Shown piece after piece: positions 25,350 to 33,449 of a DNA stretch of 36,141 nucleotides. A program made the translations under genes and the position numbers. This DNA comes from Deltaproteobacteria bacterium (GTDB lineage Bacteria; Desulfobacterota; Desulfobacteria; Desulfobacterales; ETH-SRB1), in assembly GCA_030262775.1 (NCBI GenBank), contig JAJSZP010000006.1, forward strand, positions 1 through 36,141, written 5' to 3'. The notes below the pieces were generated by a model. It was given only the letters and a program-made list of their open reading frames with translations, was not told the origin of the DNA and made no database searches. The number at the start of each line of letters is the position of its first letter. Position 1 is the first letter of the stretch.

Positions 25350-26399
25350 TCAGCCCCAACCAAGTTTCTTCTCAATTTTATTTAATTTCTTTTCAATTTT
25401 AGATAGCCTTTTACTGAGTTCCGGAAGCATAGGTATAATCCTCTGCATCCTCAGCCACACTCTGTGAGGCATTGCAGGTGTTCCGGATACGATCTGGTTA
25501 TCCGGGACAGACTTTGCAACACCTGCCTTAGGGCCTACAGTGACATTGTCACCAACTGTTATGTGTCCGGATATTGCTGCCTGTCCTGCAATTGTTGCAT
25601 GTTCGCCTATGACTACGCTTCCTGCAATTGCGACTTGTGCTACGAGCAAAGTGTTTTTCCCTACAGTAACATTGTGTCCAATTTGTACAAGATTGTCTGT
25701 CTTAACGCCCCGGCAAATCCAGGTTTTACCAAAAGTTGCTCTGTCGATTGTATTACATGCTCCAATTTCAACATCATCATCTATTTGAACGATACCTGTC
25801 TGAGGGATTTTACGATATTTATCCCCATCAGGAGCAAAACCATATCCATCACTTCCAATTACTGATCCGGCATGAATTATAACTCTGCTTCCGATCCTGC
25901 ATCTTTCACATACAGTCACATTCGGGTATATTAATACATCATCTCCAATTTCAACATCATCTCCAATAACTGCGTTAGGATGCAGGATAACATTTTCTCC
26001 AAGCACAACATTATTGCCAATTACAACAAAAGGAGCGATGGAAACATTTTTTCCGCATACAAAATTATTGCCGATATAGGCAGTTGAACATATTCCGTCA
26101 GAACTATTAGAGTAGTCCGGCCTGGAAGGCGGATGAAAAAGAGCCATTGTTTTTGCAAAAGAAACACGAGGATTATCTACTATTAAAATATTTTTTGAAG
26201 ACTCTCCAAAGCCTGATGGAACAATAACAGCCCCGGCATTCGTATCATCTATTCTTTTTAATAGTTTTTTATTATCAGCAAATGTTATATTATCAGCAGA
26301 CGCCTCATTAAAGGAGGCCACGCCAGTAATAATTTTTTCAGAATTGCCCTTAAAGCTGCCTCCGACAACTTCTACTATCTTTTTAAGGGATATTCTCAT
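25350..26399 (-). CDS. lpxD: UDP-3-O-acylglucosamine N-acyltransferase
   Basis: LpxD adds the N-linked 3-hydroxyacyl chain in lipid A synthesis. After an N-terminal uridine-binding domain ('GVASFNEASADNITFADN') come many hexapeptide repeats, 'SVIGSDGYGFAPDGDKYRKI', and 'NLVQIGHNVTVG' with the catalytic His. A short C-terminal coiled helix ends the protein. The ORF track starts at 26459, but codons 1-14 come from an inserted repeat element. I choose the ATG at 26399 ('MRISLKKIVEVVGG'), giving 349 aa, close to the usual 340-350. The ATG at 26405 is also possible. The ribosome binding site is weak (GGG about 9 nt upstream). Confidence 0.94.
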   Translation of the reverse strand: MRISLKKIVEVVGGSFKGNSEKIITGVASFNEASADNITFADNKKLLKRIDDTNAGAVIVPSGFGESSKNILIVDNPRVSFAKTMALFHPPSRPDYSNSSDGICSTAYIGNNFVCGKNVSIAPFVVIGNNVVLGENVILHPNAVIGDDVEIGDDVLIYPNVTVCERCRIGSRVIIHAGSVIGSDGYGFAPDGDKYRKIPQTGIVQIDDDVEIGACNTIDRATFGKTWICRGVKTDNLVQIGHNVTVGKNTLLVAQVAIAGSVVIGEHATIAGQAAISGHITVGDNVTVGPKAGVAKSVPDNQIVSGTPAMPHRVWLRMQRIIPMLPELSKRLSKIEKKLNKIEKKLGWG

Positions 26400-26416
26400 G
26401 ATCATATACCCATTAT

Positions 26417-26502
26417 GTAAGCGTTCACGGAGCCTTGAAATTAGAAATTTGGCATTCATGATTTTGTACTGTTCTTTCCAATTTCAAGCCGTGAACGGCT
26501 AC
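26417..26502. mobile_element. MITE-like element with IS66-type ends and perfect 8-bp target duplication
   Basis: An 86-bp element between ompH and lpxD that is almost entirely an imperfect hairpin. The left arm begins 'gtaagcgttcacgg' and the right end, reversed, reads 'gtagccgttcacgg'. The pairing continues through 'cttgaaatt' after a 3-nt insertion in one arm. The perfect 8-mer 'cccattat' flanks it at 26409-26416 and 26503-26510. GTA(A) ends and 8-bp duplications fit the IS66 family. Its insertion sits immediately upstream of the lpxD start codon and creates an artificial in-frame extension of that ORF. Confidence 0.82.
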
Positions 26503-26524
26503 CCCATTATTTTGTTTTTGTGGC

Positions 26525-27073
26525 TTACTTTTTGTCTTTTTTAGCCTGCTGTGCAACCTTATCATTGTATAGCGGGATCAGTTTGTCTGTTATATCTATT
26601 GTAGTGGGTGAATACAAAACACCGGCTTCTCGTTTCTCAACAATAAGGAGATATCCTTCTTTTTTTCCTATTTCCTCAATAAGCTCAAAAACATCTTTTT
26701 TTATACGATTAACAAGCCTGTTGTTTAAAATTTTGAATTCTTCCTTATATTTTTTTTCAAGAGATTTAAAATCATTAATTTTAATTCTGAATTCACGTTC
26801 TTTCTCTTCGCGCATTTCACTGCTCATAACCAGGACTTCGCGCTCAAGTCTCTTTTTTAACTCTTCTAATTCGGATCCTTTTTTCTTGAGATCAGTCTCC
26901 ATTTTTTCGCCCTGGCTTTTGATTTTCGTCTGTGCGGATTTGCCTGCACTTGATACCTCAAGAATTCTCTGAAAATCAACCACTCCAATCTTGGCAACAT
27001 CTGCGCCATATGACAAAGTAAGTGAAAACAAAAATAAGATTGCAGCAGCAGAAGCTATTTTTGTGGTTTTCAT
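26525..27073 (-). CDS. skp: OmpH/Skp-family periplasmic chaperone
   Basis: Skp holds unfolded outer-membrane proteins in the periplasm on their way to the Bam complex. The 182-aa product has a signal peptide (about residues 1-23, ending 'SYGA'), then 'VAKIGVVDFQRILEVSSAGK', the family's conserved first strand. A long charged coiled coil follows (about 50-130), and 'KREAGVLYSPTTIDITDKLI' closes the small beta domain. A strong ribosome binding site (AAGGGGGA) precedes the ATG. It lies between bamA and lpxD, the classical bamA-skp-lpxD-fabZ-lpxA order. Confidence 0.92.
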   Translation of the reverse strand: MKTTKIASAAAILFLFSLTLSYGADVAKIGVVDFQRILEVSSAGKSAQTKIKSQGEKMETDLKKKGSELEELKKRLEREVLVMSSEMREEKEREFRIKINDFKSLEKKYKEEFKILNNRLVNRIKKDVFELIEEIGKKEGYLLIVEKREAGVLYSPTTIDITDKLIPLYNDKVAQQAKKDKK

Positions 27074-27108
27074 TTTGTCCCCCTTAAAATTTCTAAAACA
27101 ATAAATTA

Positions 27109-27138
27109 GTTGAGTCGTTAACCACTCGACTACTCAAC
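27109..27138. repeat. Small inverted repeat between bamA and skp
   Basis: A 30-nt imperfect palindrome: 'gttga' + 'gtcg', a 9-nt loop, 'cgac' + 3-nt bulge + 'tcaac'. It starts 4 nt after the bamA stop on the - strand and has no T-run after it, so it is not a typical terminator. It could be a REP-like sequence or an mRNA-stabilising hairpin in the operon. Confidence 0.4.
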
Positions 27139-27141
27139 CAG

Positions 27142-29775
27142 TTAAAACGCTGTTCCCATTGTAAAGTCCCAGCTACCGCCTGTATCCTCTCCCTCTTCAG
27201 GATCCAGTATATATCCATTTTCAAGGCGGATAGGACCTATGGGAGAATACCATCTAAAACCATATCCAACACTTTTTCGCATATCGCCCAGTTTTATGCT
27301 TTCACCAGAGCCATATACGTTGCCGGTATCATAAAATATAATACCGACGATTCCTGCTTTTTTGATTAAAGGAAATACAAATTCGATGTTAAACTGGAGA
27401 TATGTTTCTCCTCCAATCTCAGCACCATCTTCATCTGTAACATGAATATCCTGCCAGTCAAATCCGCGCATTGAATTCATGCCGCCAAGATAGAAGCGTT
27501 CGTAATCCGGGAGTTTTTTCCCGGAGCTTTCTCTTACATAGCCTATTTCACCGTGCAGAAAGCCAACAGTTCCCCAGAATAGAGGTATATACCAGCCTGT
27601 TTCCGCCAGATATTTTGTAAAGCCTATATCACCGCCAATACCTGCATATTCCAAACTTATCCTGTGATTCTGGCCTTCAGAGGGATTAAAAATCCTGTCC
27701 CTCGAATCATAACCCAGTATGGTGGATATACTGCTTAAAACATTTTCGCCTTCCATTTCCCAGATACTTTCTGACGCGTCGTCTTCAATATTGGAAATAT
27801 CACCAATCTCATATTTATATGATAAATAGAGTCTTGTAAAATCAAAGACCGGATACCCGAACCTCACACCGCCGCCTTTACTGCCCTTATCGTATGAGTC
27901 ATAATCTGTCTCCCTTTTGTAAAGATCAAAACCTGCTGATAATGGAATATCAAAAAGCCATGGTTCTGTAAAACTTAAGGTGTATTTGTTTGTTACTCCT
28001 CCAATTTGTCCTTGCAGCTTTAGAATCTGGCCCCGTCCGAAAAGATTTCTCTGGGATACGGATGCCATGACAAACAGATTTTCAACGCTGCTGTAACCGC
28101 CCCCAAAACTAAAAGTGCCGGTCGGCTTTTCAGAAACATCAATTTTCAATATCATCCTGTCATCTGAGCGTCCCTGTATTGTATTAACCTTAATATCCTC
28201 GAAGAAGTCAAGCCGGTAGAGATTACGCATCCCTCTTTTTAATCGACGCCCGCTGAAAAGTTCCTGCTCATAAACCTTAAGCTCGCGGCGTATGACCTTA
28301 TCCCTTGTTTTTGTGTTTCCGGCAATAATAATTTTTTCAAAATATACCTGTTTTCCTTTTTTAATAACATAAATGATGTTTACCATAAGTTGATCAAAAT
28401 TTTTGTCAATACGTGGTGTTATTTCCGCGTGTGCGTATCCTTCGTCAGAGTATATATCTGTAAGGGCAAGTACATCATTTCGAACAACTTCACGGTTGAA
28501 AAACTCTTCTTTTTTTATCTTAAGTTTTTTGGCCAATTCTTCTTTTGACAGAACTATGTCTCCTTTGATATCAACCTTTCCAACCTTGAACCGTGGTCCT
28601 TCATCTATTTTTATCGTGATATATATCCACTTGTCCTTATATTCGATCTGCGGTTCTCCAATCCTGGCCTGTATATATCCGTTATTATGATGAAAAGCCA
28701 AAAGCCTGGCAATGTCCTGATTAAGGTCTTCTATATTCAGCTCTCCGGATGAAGTTAGCCACGAAAAAAAACCCTTTTCCGACGTTCTCATCAGCCCTTT
28801 GAGTTTGTCGCTGTCAAATGCATTGTTTCCTTCCAGTATTATTTTTTTTATTTGAATTTTTTCGCCTTCTTCAATGATAAATTCAAGGTCTGCCTGATTG
28901 TGTTCAAGTTGCTTTAAATCGTAATCCACTTTAATATTATGATAGTTTTTTTCCTTATACAGTTCTTCTATCTGTTTGATATTATTGTTTATTTTAAATA
29001 TATTTAAAATTGAGCCCGTTTTGATGTTTAAATATTCCCTTATTTCTTCATCTTCATAAACTTTATTGCCTTTAATGTTGATTACCCTGATAGTCGGTTT
29101 TTCTTTGACTTTGAATATAATTATTTTTCCTTCAGGTTTATCATTAGACCCAATTCTTATATCCTCAAAATAACCCATTGAATATACAGATTTTAAGTCC
29201 TCTGAAATCTTTTTGGCATTAAAGATGTCGCCTTGTTTTGTTTTTATGTATTTTTTTATGGCATCAGTTTCTATTCGTTTATTTCCTTCAACAAGCACCT
29301 CAGCAACTTTTTTCTGCCTGAAAACCCTCATCCCAAGATTTTTGGCGAGTTTTTTTACGCTTCCGAACAGATTTTCTACATCTTCTCCTTCAATAAATAA
29401 AATGTTTGGCGGCTCATTATTAAAAGATTCTATCATTTTTGCGTCTAAGCTGAATTTTTGCCCCAGCCAGGTCATACTTCCCCAGACAACATAATCAGCT
29501 CCGCTCTTAATGCCGAGATTTTTTATTCCGGCTACGTTTTTTGGCTGATTTTCCAATGAAAAATCCGGGATGCTGTTGGTTTCTATCACAATAGCGCCGT
29601 TCTGTTTAAAATGGTTTTTTAATACCTCCTGGATTTCAGTTTCAAGATATGACAGGTCTTGTTGTGAGTGAATTTCAAAAGGCATCACCAAGACTCTAAC
29701 TGTTTCCAGAGAATATACTCCAGCCGGAAAAAATAAAATTATTGCCATTATAAGCAGGTTTAAAGATTTTTGCAT
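27142..29775 (-). CDS. bamA: Outer membrane protein assembly factor BamA with extra N-terminal domain
   Basis: BamA inserts beta-barrel proteins into the outer membrane. From the ATG at 29775 the product is 877 aa (the track's GTG at 29784 adds three residues). A signal peptide is followed by an additional domain of roughly 130 residues ('VRVLVMPFEIHSQQDLS' ... 'ADYVVWGSMTWLGQKFSLD') that resembles TolB-N/CsgG-like folds and is absent from E. coli BamA. POTRA repeats start at 'AEVLVEGNKRIETDAIK'. The barrel begins near 'GTFSFGGGYSSVENLF', contains the conserved 'SMRGFDW' lid-loop motif and ends in a terminal Phe ('DFTMGTAF'). It lies between lolD and skp. Confidence 0.93.
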   Translation of the reverse strand: MQKSLNLLIMAIILFFPAGVYSLETVRVLVMPFEIHSQQDLSYLETEIQEVLKNHFKQNGAIVIETNSIPDFSLENQPKNVAGIKNLGIKSGADYVVWGSMTWLGQKFSLDAKMIESFNNEPPNILFIEGEDVENLFGSVKKLAKNLGMRVFRQKKVAEVLVEGNKRIETDAIKKYIKTKQGDIFNAKKISEDLKSVYSMGYFEDIRIGSNDKPEGKIIIFKVKEKPTIRVINIKGNKVYEDEEIREYLNIKTGSILNIFKINNNIKQIEELYKEKNYHNIKVDYDLKQLEHNQADLEFIIEEGEKIQIKKIILEGNNAFDSDKLKGLMRTSEKGFFSWLTSSGELNIEDLNQDIARLLAFHHNNGYIQARIGEPQIEYKDKWIYITIKIDEGPRFKVGKVDIKGDIVLSKEELAKKLKIKKEEFFNREVVRNDVLALTDIYSDEGYAHAEITPRIDKNFDQLMVNIIYVIKKGKQVYFEKIIIAGNTKTRDKVIRRELKVYEQELFSGRRLKRGMRNLYRLDFFEDIKVNTIQGRSDDRMILKIDVSEKPTGTFSFGGGYSSVENLFVMASVSQRNLFGRGQILKLQGQIGGVTNKYTLSFTEPWLFDIPLSAGFDLYKRETDYDSYDKGSKGGGVRFGYPVFDFTRLYLSYKYEIGDISNIEDDASESIWEMEGENVLSSISTILGYDSRDRIFNPSEGQNHRISLEYAGIGGDIGFTKYLAETGWYIPLFWGTVGFLHGEIGYVRESSGKKLPDYERFYLGGMNSMRGFDWQDIHVTDEDGAEIGGETYLQFNIEFVFPLIKKAGIVGIIFYDTGNVYGSGESIKLGDMRKSVGYGFRWYSPIGPIRLENGYILDPEEGEDTGGSWDFTMGTAF

Positions 29776-29784
29776 AAAGAACAC

Positions 29785-30486
29785 TTATCTCGTTTTCACA
29801 AGTTTTCCGTCAATAATGGTCAGGTTCTGCGACATGCACGATGCAAGCTCCAGGTTGTGTGTTACCACCACCAGTGCCATCCGGAATTCCTGGTTCAGCT
29901 CCAGAAGAAGTTCGTGAACCTGTTCGCTGTTTTTTTTGTCAAGATTACCGGTAGGCTCATCCGCGAGGAGAATGGCAGGCCTGAGGATTAATGCCCTTGC
30001 CAGGGCAACTCTCTGCTGTTCGCCTCCGGATAGTTTTCCCACCCTTTGAAAAAGCCGGTCTCTTAATCCTACTTTTACCAGTATTTCCTCTGCCGCCTCC
30101 CTGGAACTATCCTTACTGAGACCCTTGATAAGCGCTGGCATCATTGTATTTTCAATAGCGCTGAACTCCGGGAGAAGATGATGAAACTGGAAAACAAAGC
30201 CAACAAATTCGTTGCGGAATTGAGCTAATTTGTCATCATTAAAGAGAAAAACATCATCTCCTTTAAAAAAAAGATTTCCGCTGTCAGGCCGATCAAGAGT
30301 GCCGAATATATGTAGAAGAGTCGATTTTCCAATTCCGGATGCACCAACAACAGCTATTGTTTCACCGACATTCAGATTAAAGTATAAATTTTTCAGGATT
30401 TCGATACTGGCGCCACTGTTGTTGAAACTTTTGCAGATGTTTTTGGCGGCTATTAAATGAGCTGAAGCAGAATTGCTGTTAACCAT
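29785..30486 (-). CDS. lolD: Lipoprotein-releasing system ATPase LolD
   Basis: LolD is the ATPase of the Lol transporter that releases lipoproteins from the inner membrane. Motifs are Walker A 'GASGIGKSTLLH', Q-loop 'FQFHHLLPEFSA', signature 'LSGGEQQR', Walker B 'AILLADEPTGNLD' and switch 'VVVTHNLELA', typical of the MacB/LolD group. The track starts at 30510, but the ATG at 30486 has 'GAGG' about 9 nt upstream and overlaps the lolC/E stop by 8 nt. It is preferred, giving 233 aa, the normal length. It is co-translated with its permease. Confidence 0.94.
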   Translation of the reverse strand: MVNSNSASAHLIAAKNICKSFNNSGASIEILKNLYFNLNVGETIAVVGASGIGKSTLLHIFGTLDRPDSGNLFFKGDDVFLFNDDKLAQFRNEFVGFVFQFHHLLPEFSAIENTMMPALIKGLSKDSSREAAEEILVKVGLRDRLFQRVGKLSGGEQQRVALARALILRPAILLADEPTGNLDKKNSEQVHELLLELNQEFRMALVVVTHNLELASCMSQNLTIIDGKLVKTR

Positions 30487-31714
30487 AACGAAGTGCCTCA
30501 ACAGGATCAAGTCTGGATGCCTGCCTTGCGGGATAGAGTGTTGCTAAAAAACTGATTGCCATTGCTGCAGAGGCTATCATAACAACATCTAAAAGCTCAA
30601 GTTTTACGGGGAGGGTTGTAATATAGTATATGTCGCCTGGAAGTTCGATGAACTGGTAATACTTTAGCACTGTACACAGAATAAATCCCAGGCATACTCC
30701 AAGAATGGTTCCTATAGATCCGATTACTATACCTTTAAAGACAAAAATTTTTCTGATACTTTTATTTGTGGCGCCCATGGCTTTTAGGATAGCAATGTCC
30801 CTGGTCTTTTCCATAACCATCATGATGAGCGTGCTGGCAATATTAAAGGCCGCAACAAGAACAATAAGCGCCAGAATGATAAACATAACCGTTTTTTCCA
30901 GCTTGAGCGCTGAAAACAGGTTTTGATTCATCTGCATCCAGTCCCTTGCCCAGTACTGAAATCCAAGCTCTTTGACTATTCTGCCCGCAATATTTCCGGC
31001 ATTGTAAATGTCGTTAACACGGACTTCAATTCCGTTTACGGAATCTCCCATGCGCAAAATTTTCTGGGCATCTTTTATATGTATGTAAGCCAGTGATTTG
31101 TCATATTCATACATGCCTGACTCAAATAACCCTGCCACCTTAAACCGTTTCATCGTCGGTATGTGTCCTATTGGAGAAATCATTCCCCTCGGTGATATCA
31201 GGTAAACAGAGTCGCCCTGCATTACTCCTAAATTTTTAGCAAGTTCTTTGCCTAAAATTAAAGCCGGCATGGTAATGGATGTACTTTCCATTTGAGCTGT
31301 TGCTTTAAGATTTTTCAGGGCAACCTTGTCGAGATTTTTTATAACCCTGTCTGCTGAATCAGGATCTATTCCTCTTAACACAGCACCTGATAGCGATAAT
31401 GAGGAACGAAGTATAACCTGGGAATTAATAAAAGGAGTGGCTGCTTCAACTCCGTCGGTATTTTCCACATGTTCCAGTATGCTGCGATAGTCGGAAAAAG
31501 GAACATTATGGCGCATAATGACTATATGCGATTCAACTCCAAGTATGCGTGATTTAAGGTCATATTCAAAGCCGGTCATGACGGCAATTACCACAATCAG
31601 GGCCATAACACCAACTGTAACACCTGCTATGGAAAGAATGGTAATCAGCGAAATAAAGGCTTGTTTCTGCTTGGCTCTTAGATAGCGACGCCCTATAAAA
31701 AATTCAAAAGACAT
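30479..31714 (-). CDS. lolC: Lipoprotein-releasing system permease LolC/LolE family
   Basis: This is the transmembrane subunit of the Lol exporter. The 411-aa protein has one N-terminal TM ('LITILSIAGVTVGVMALIVV'), a large periplasmic MacB-like domain (about residues 50-265) and three C-terminal TMs. It carries the FtsX-family cytoplasmic motif 'DIAILKAMGATNKSIRKIF'. Only one permease gene is present, so a homodimeric LolF-like arrangement is possible unless another copy lies elsewhere. It follows lysS by 14 nt and overlaps lolD. The lysS-lolC-lolD order is common in deltaproteobacteria. Confidence 0.9.
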   Translation of the reverse strand: MSFEFFIGRRYLRAKQKQAFISLITILSIAGVTVGVMALIVVIAVMTGFEYDLKSRILGVESHIVIMRHNVPFSDYRSILEHVENTDGVEAATPFINSQVILRSSLSLSGAVLRGIDPDSADRVIKNLDKVALKNLKATAQMESTSITMPALILGKELAKNLGVMQGDSVYLISPRGMISPIGHIPTMKRFKVAGLFESGMYEYDKSLAYIHIKDAQKILRMGDSVNGIEVRVNDIYNAGNIAGRIVKELGFQYWARDWMQMNQNLFSALKLEKTVMFIILALIVLVAAFNIASTLIMMVMEKTRDIAILKAMGATNKSIRKIFVFKGIVIGSIGTILGVCLGFILCTVLKYYQFIELPGDIYYITTLPVKLELLDVVMIASAAMAISFLATLYPARQASRLDPVEALRYG

Positions 31715-31728
31715 AATAAATAATAAAT

Positions 31729-33207
31729 TTAAACCTTTGGCTTCATGTGTGGGAAAAGAATAACTTCACGGATAGAGGCTGAATCTGTAAGGAGCATAGC
31801 AACCCTGTCTATTCCTATTCCCTCGCCTGCAGCCGGTGGCATACCATATTCAAGGGCTTTGAGGTAGTCTTCATCCATGAAGTGCGCTTCCTCATCACCA
31901 GCCTCTCTGTCTGCAACCTGCTGGAGAAACCGATTTTTTTGATCCTCAGGATCATTTATCTCCGAAAATCCATTGGCAATTTCATGCCCTGCAATGAAAA
32001 GTTCAAACCTGTCTGTAAGTTCGCTGTCTTTTTCGTTCTTTCTGGAAAGAGGAGAAATTTCTACAGGATATCCTGTTATAAATGTCGGCTGTATTAGTTT
32101 TGGTTCCACCAGAACATCGAACAGTTTTGCTATTACTTTTCCGAGATACCTGGTTTTTGTAATTTTGATTGACTTTGAAGAGGCAAATTCAATGAGTTTT
32201 TCTTTATCTTTTAAAAGGCCTGGATCTATGCCTCCAATTGTTTCCAGGGCAGATGCAAGGGTCATCCTGTTCCACTTGCCTCCCAGATCAATGGTGTTGT
32301 CCTGGTAAGTTATTACTGTTGATCCTGTAACCTTCATGGCCATATAAGCGAACATTTCTTCTGTTAATTCTATAAGGTCGTCGTGAGTTGCATATGCCTG
32401 ATAGAACTCCAGCATTGTAAATTCAGGATTATGCCTGGTTGAAATCCCTTCATTTCTGAAATTTCTGTTTATCTCAAAAACCCTTTCAAAACCACCTACA
32501 ACAAGTCGTTTTAAATACAGTTCAGGGGCAATGCGCAAAAAAAGATCCATGTCCAGCGCATTATGGTGAGTTGTAAATGGTGCAGCCTCTGCCCCGCCAG
32601 GGATAGGCTGCATCATAGGAGTTTCTACCTCAAGAAAATCCCTGCCAAGAAAAAATGTACGCATAGCCTGAATTATACGGCTTCTTTTTATAAATATTTC
32701 ACGCACATCCGGATTCATAATTAAATCAATATAGCGCTGGCGATAGCGCTTTTCAGGATCTTTAAGCCCGTGAAATTTTTCCGGAAGAGGCCTTATTGCC
32801 TTTGTGATAAGCTTCAGCTCATTTGCCATAAGAGTCCACTCGCCCGTTCTGGTTTTGAAAACCCCTCCTTTTAAGCCAACAAAATCACCGATATCCAGCT
32901 TTTTAAAGATATCGTAAGCCTGATCACCTATTTTATCTTTCCTAATATATGCCTGAAACAGTCCTGTTCTATCCCTGAACCTGATAAAAGCTGCCTTTCC
33001 AAAACGATTTATAGCCATCATTCGGCCTGCAACGGAAAAGACAGCATCATCTTCTTCAATCGAATTCGGGGACTCTTCTATGGCATTGCTCAAAGCCTTA
33101 ACAGTATGGGAAACAATAAAATCATTCGGGAACAGCTTTATATTATTGTTTTTTAATTCAGTGAGTTTTTTCCTTCGTCTCTCAATTGTATCGCTTGTTT
33201 TATCCAT
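31729..33207 (-). CDS. lysS: Lysyl-tRNA synthetase (class II)
   Basis: LysS charges tRNA-Lys. The 492-aa product has the N-terminal OB-fold anticodon domain ('FSVAGRMMAINRFGKAAFIRF', about residues 57-140) and the class II catalytic core. The core shows motif 1 around 'FLEVETPMMQPIPGGAEAAP', motif 2 'FRNEGISTRHNPEF' and motif 3 'GIGIDRVAMLLTDSASIREV'. The length is standard. A sigma-70-like promoter lies immediately upstream, so it is probably the first gene of the long outer-membrane operon, and a probable terminator separates it from pilC. Confidence 0.97.
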   Translation of the reverse strand: MDKTSDTIERRRKKLTELKNNNIKLFPNDFIVSHTVKALSNAIEESPNSIEEDDAVFSVAGRMMAINRFGKAAFIRFRDRTGLFQAYIRKDKIGDQAYDIFKKLDIGDFVGLKGGVFKTRTGEWTLMANELKLITKAIRPLPEKFHGLKDPEKRYRQRYIDLIMNPDVREIFIKRSRIIQAMRTFFLGRDFLEVETPMMQPIPGGAEAAPFTTHHNALDMDLFLRIAPELYLKRLVVGGFERVFEINRNFRNEGISTRHNPEFTMLEFYQAYATHDDLIELTEEMFAYMAMKVTGSTVITYQDNTIDLGGKWNRMTLASALETIGGIDPGLLKDKEKLIEFASSKSIKITKTRYLGKVIAKLFDVLVEPKLIQPTFITGYPVEISPLSRKNEKDSELTDRFELFIAGHEIANGFSEINDPEDQKNRFLQQVADREAGDEEAHFMDEDYLKALEYGMPPAAGEGIGIDRVAMLLTDSASIREVILFPHMKPKV

Positions 33208-33229
33208 TTCTACTCAATGTTCGCTTTAA

Positions 33230-33257
33230 AATATAGTGATCAGTATGTTTTTCTCAA
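33230..33257 (-). promoter_or_regulatory. Probable sigma-70-type promoter for lysS and the downstream cluster
   Basis: On the - strand TTGAGA (33257-33252) and TATATT (33235-33230) are separated by 16 nt; each hexamer differs from consensus at one position. Transcription would start near 33222, leaving a leader of only about 15 nt before the lysS ATG. It is the best promoter I see ahead of the long gene series. Confidence 0.55.
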
Positions 33258-33280
33258 TAGACTTTCGCAACCCATTAAAT

Positions 33281-33323
33281 TTTGCGACACCGCTAAATCA
33301 TGATAACTTTTTAGTGTCACAAA
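33281..33323. repeat. Inverted repeat in the pilC-lysS gap
   Basis: Arms 'tttgcgacac' and 'gtgtcacaaa' pair at 9 of 10 positions, with a further 'ctaaa/tttag' pairing inside. A T-run (ctttttt) follows on the + strand, where no gene is present. It may be a second, + strand terminator-like hairpin or an operator-like site just upstream of the lysS promoter. Confidence 0.4.
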
Positions 33324-33371
33324 CTTTTTTATTACCTGATTGCCGATCCATAACCCACAGTAAACGCTTAC

Positions 33372-33399
33372 AAAAAGGTTAAGCTGATTCTGCTAACCT
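33372..33399 (-). terminator. Probable rho-independent terminator of pilC
   Basis: On the - strand 'AGGTTAGC', a 7-nt loop and 'GCTTAACCT' (one bulged A) form a stem followed at once by TTTTT. It lies about 50 nt after the pilC stop and before the lysS promoter, where a transcript end is expected. Confidence 0.6.
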
Positions 33400-33449
33400 G
33401 ATTTATAGATATATGTCAATATTAAGTTGTTCAAGTTGGAGAACCCTAA

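Noticed and set aside
26400-26459. N-terminal extension of LpxD given by the ORF track
   Set aside because: The first 14 codons are encoded by the inserted element and lack homology to LpxD; the family N-terminus starts at MRISLKK.
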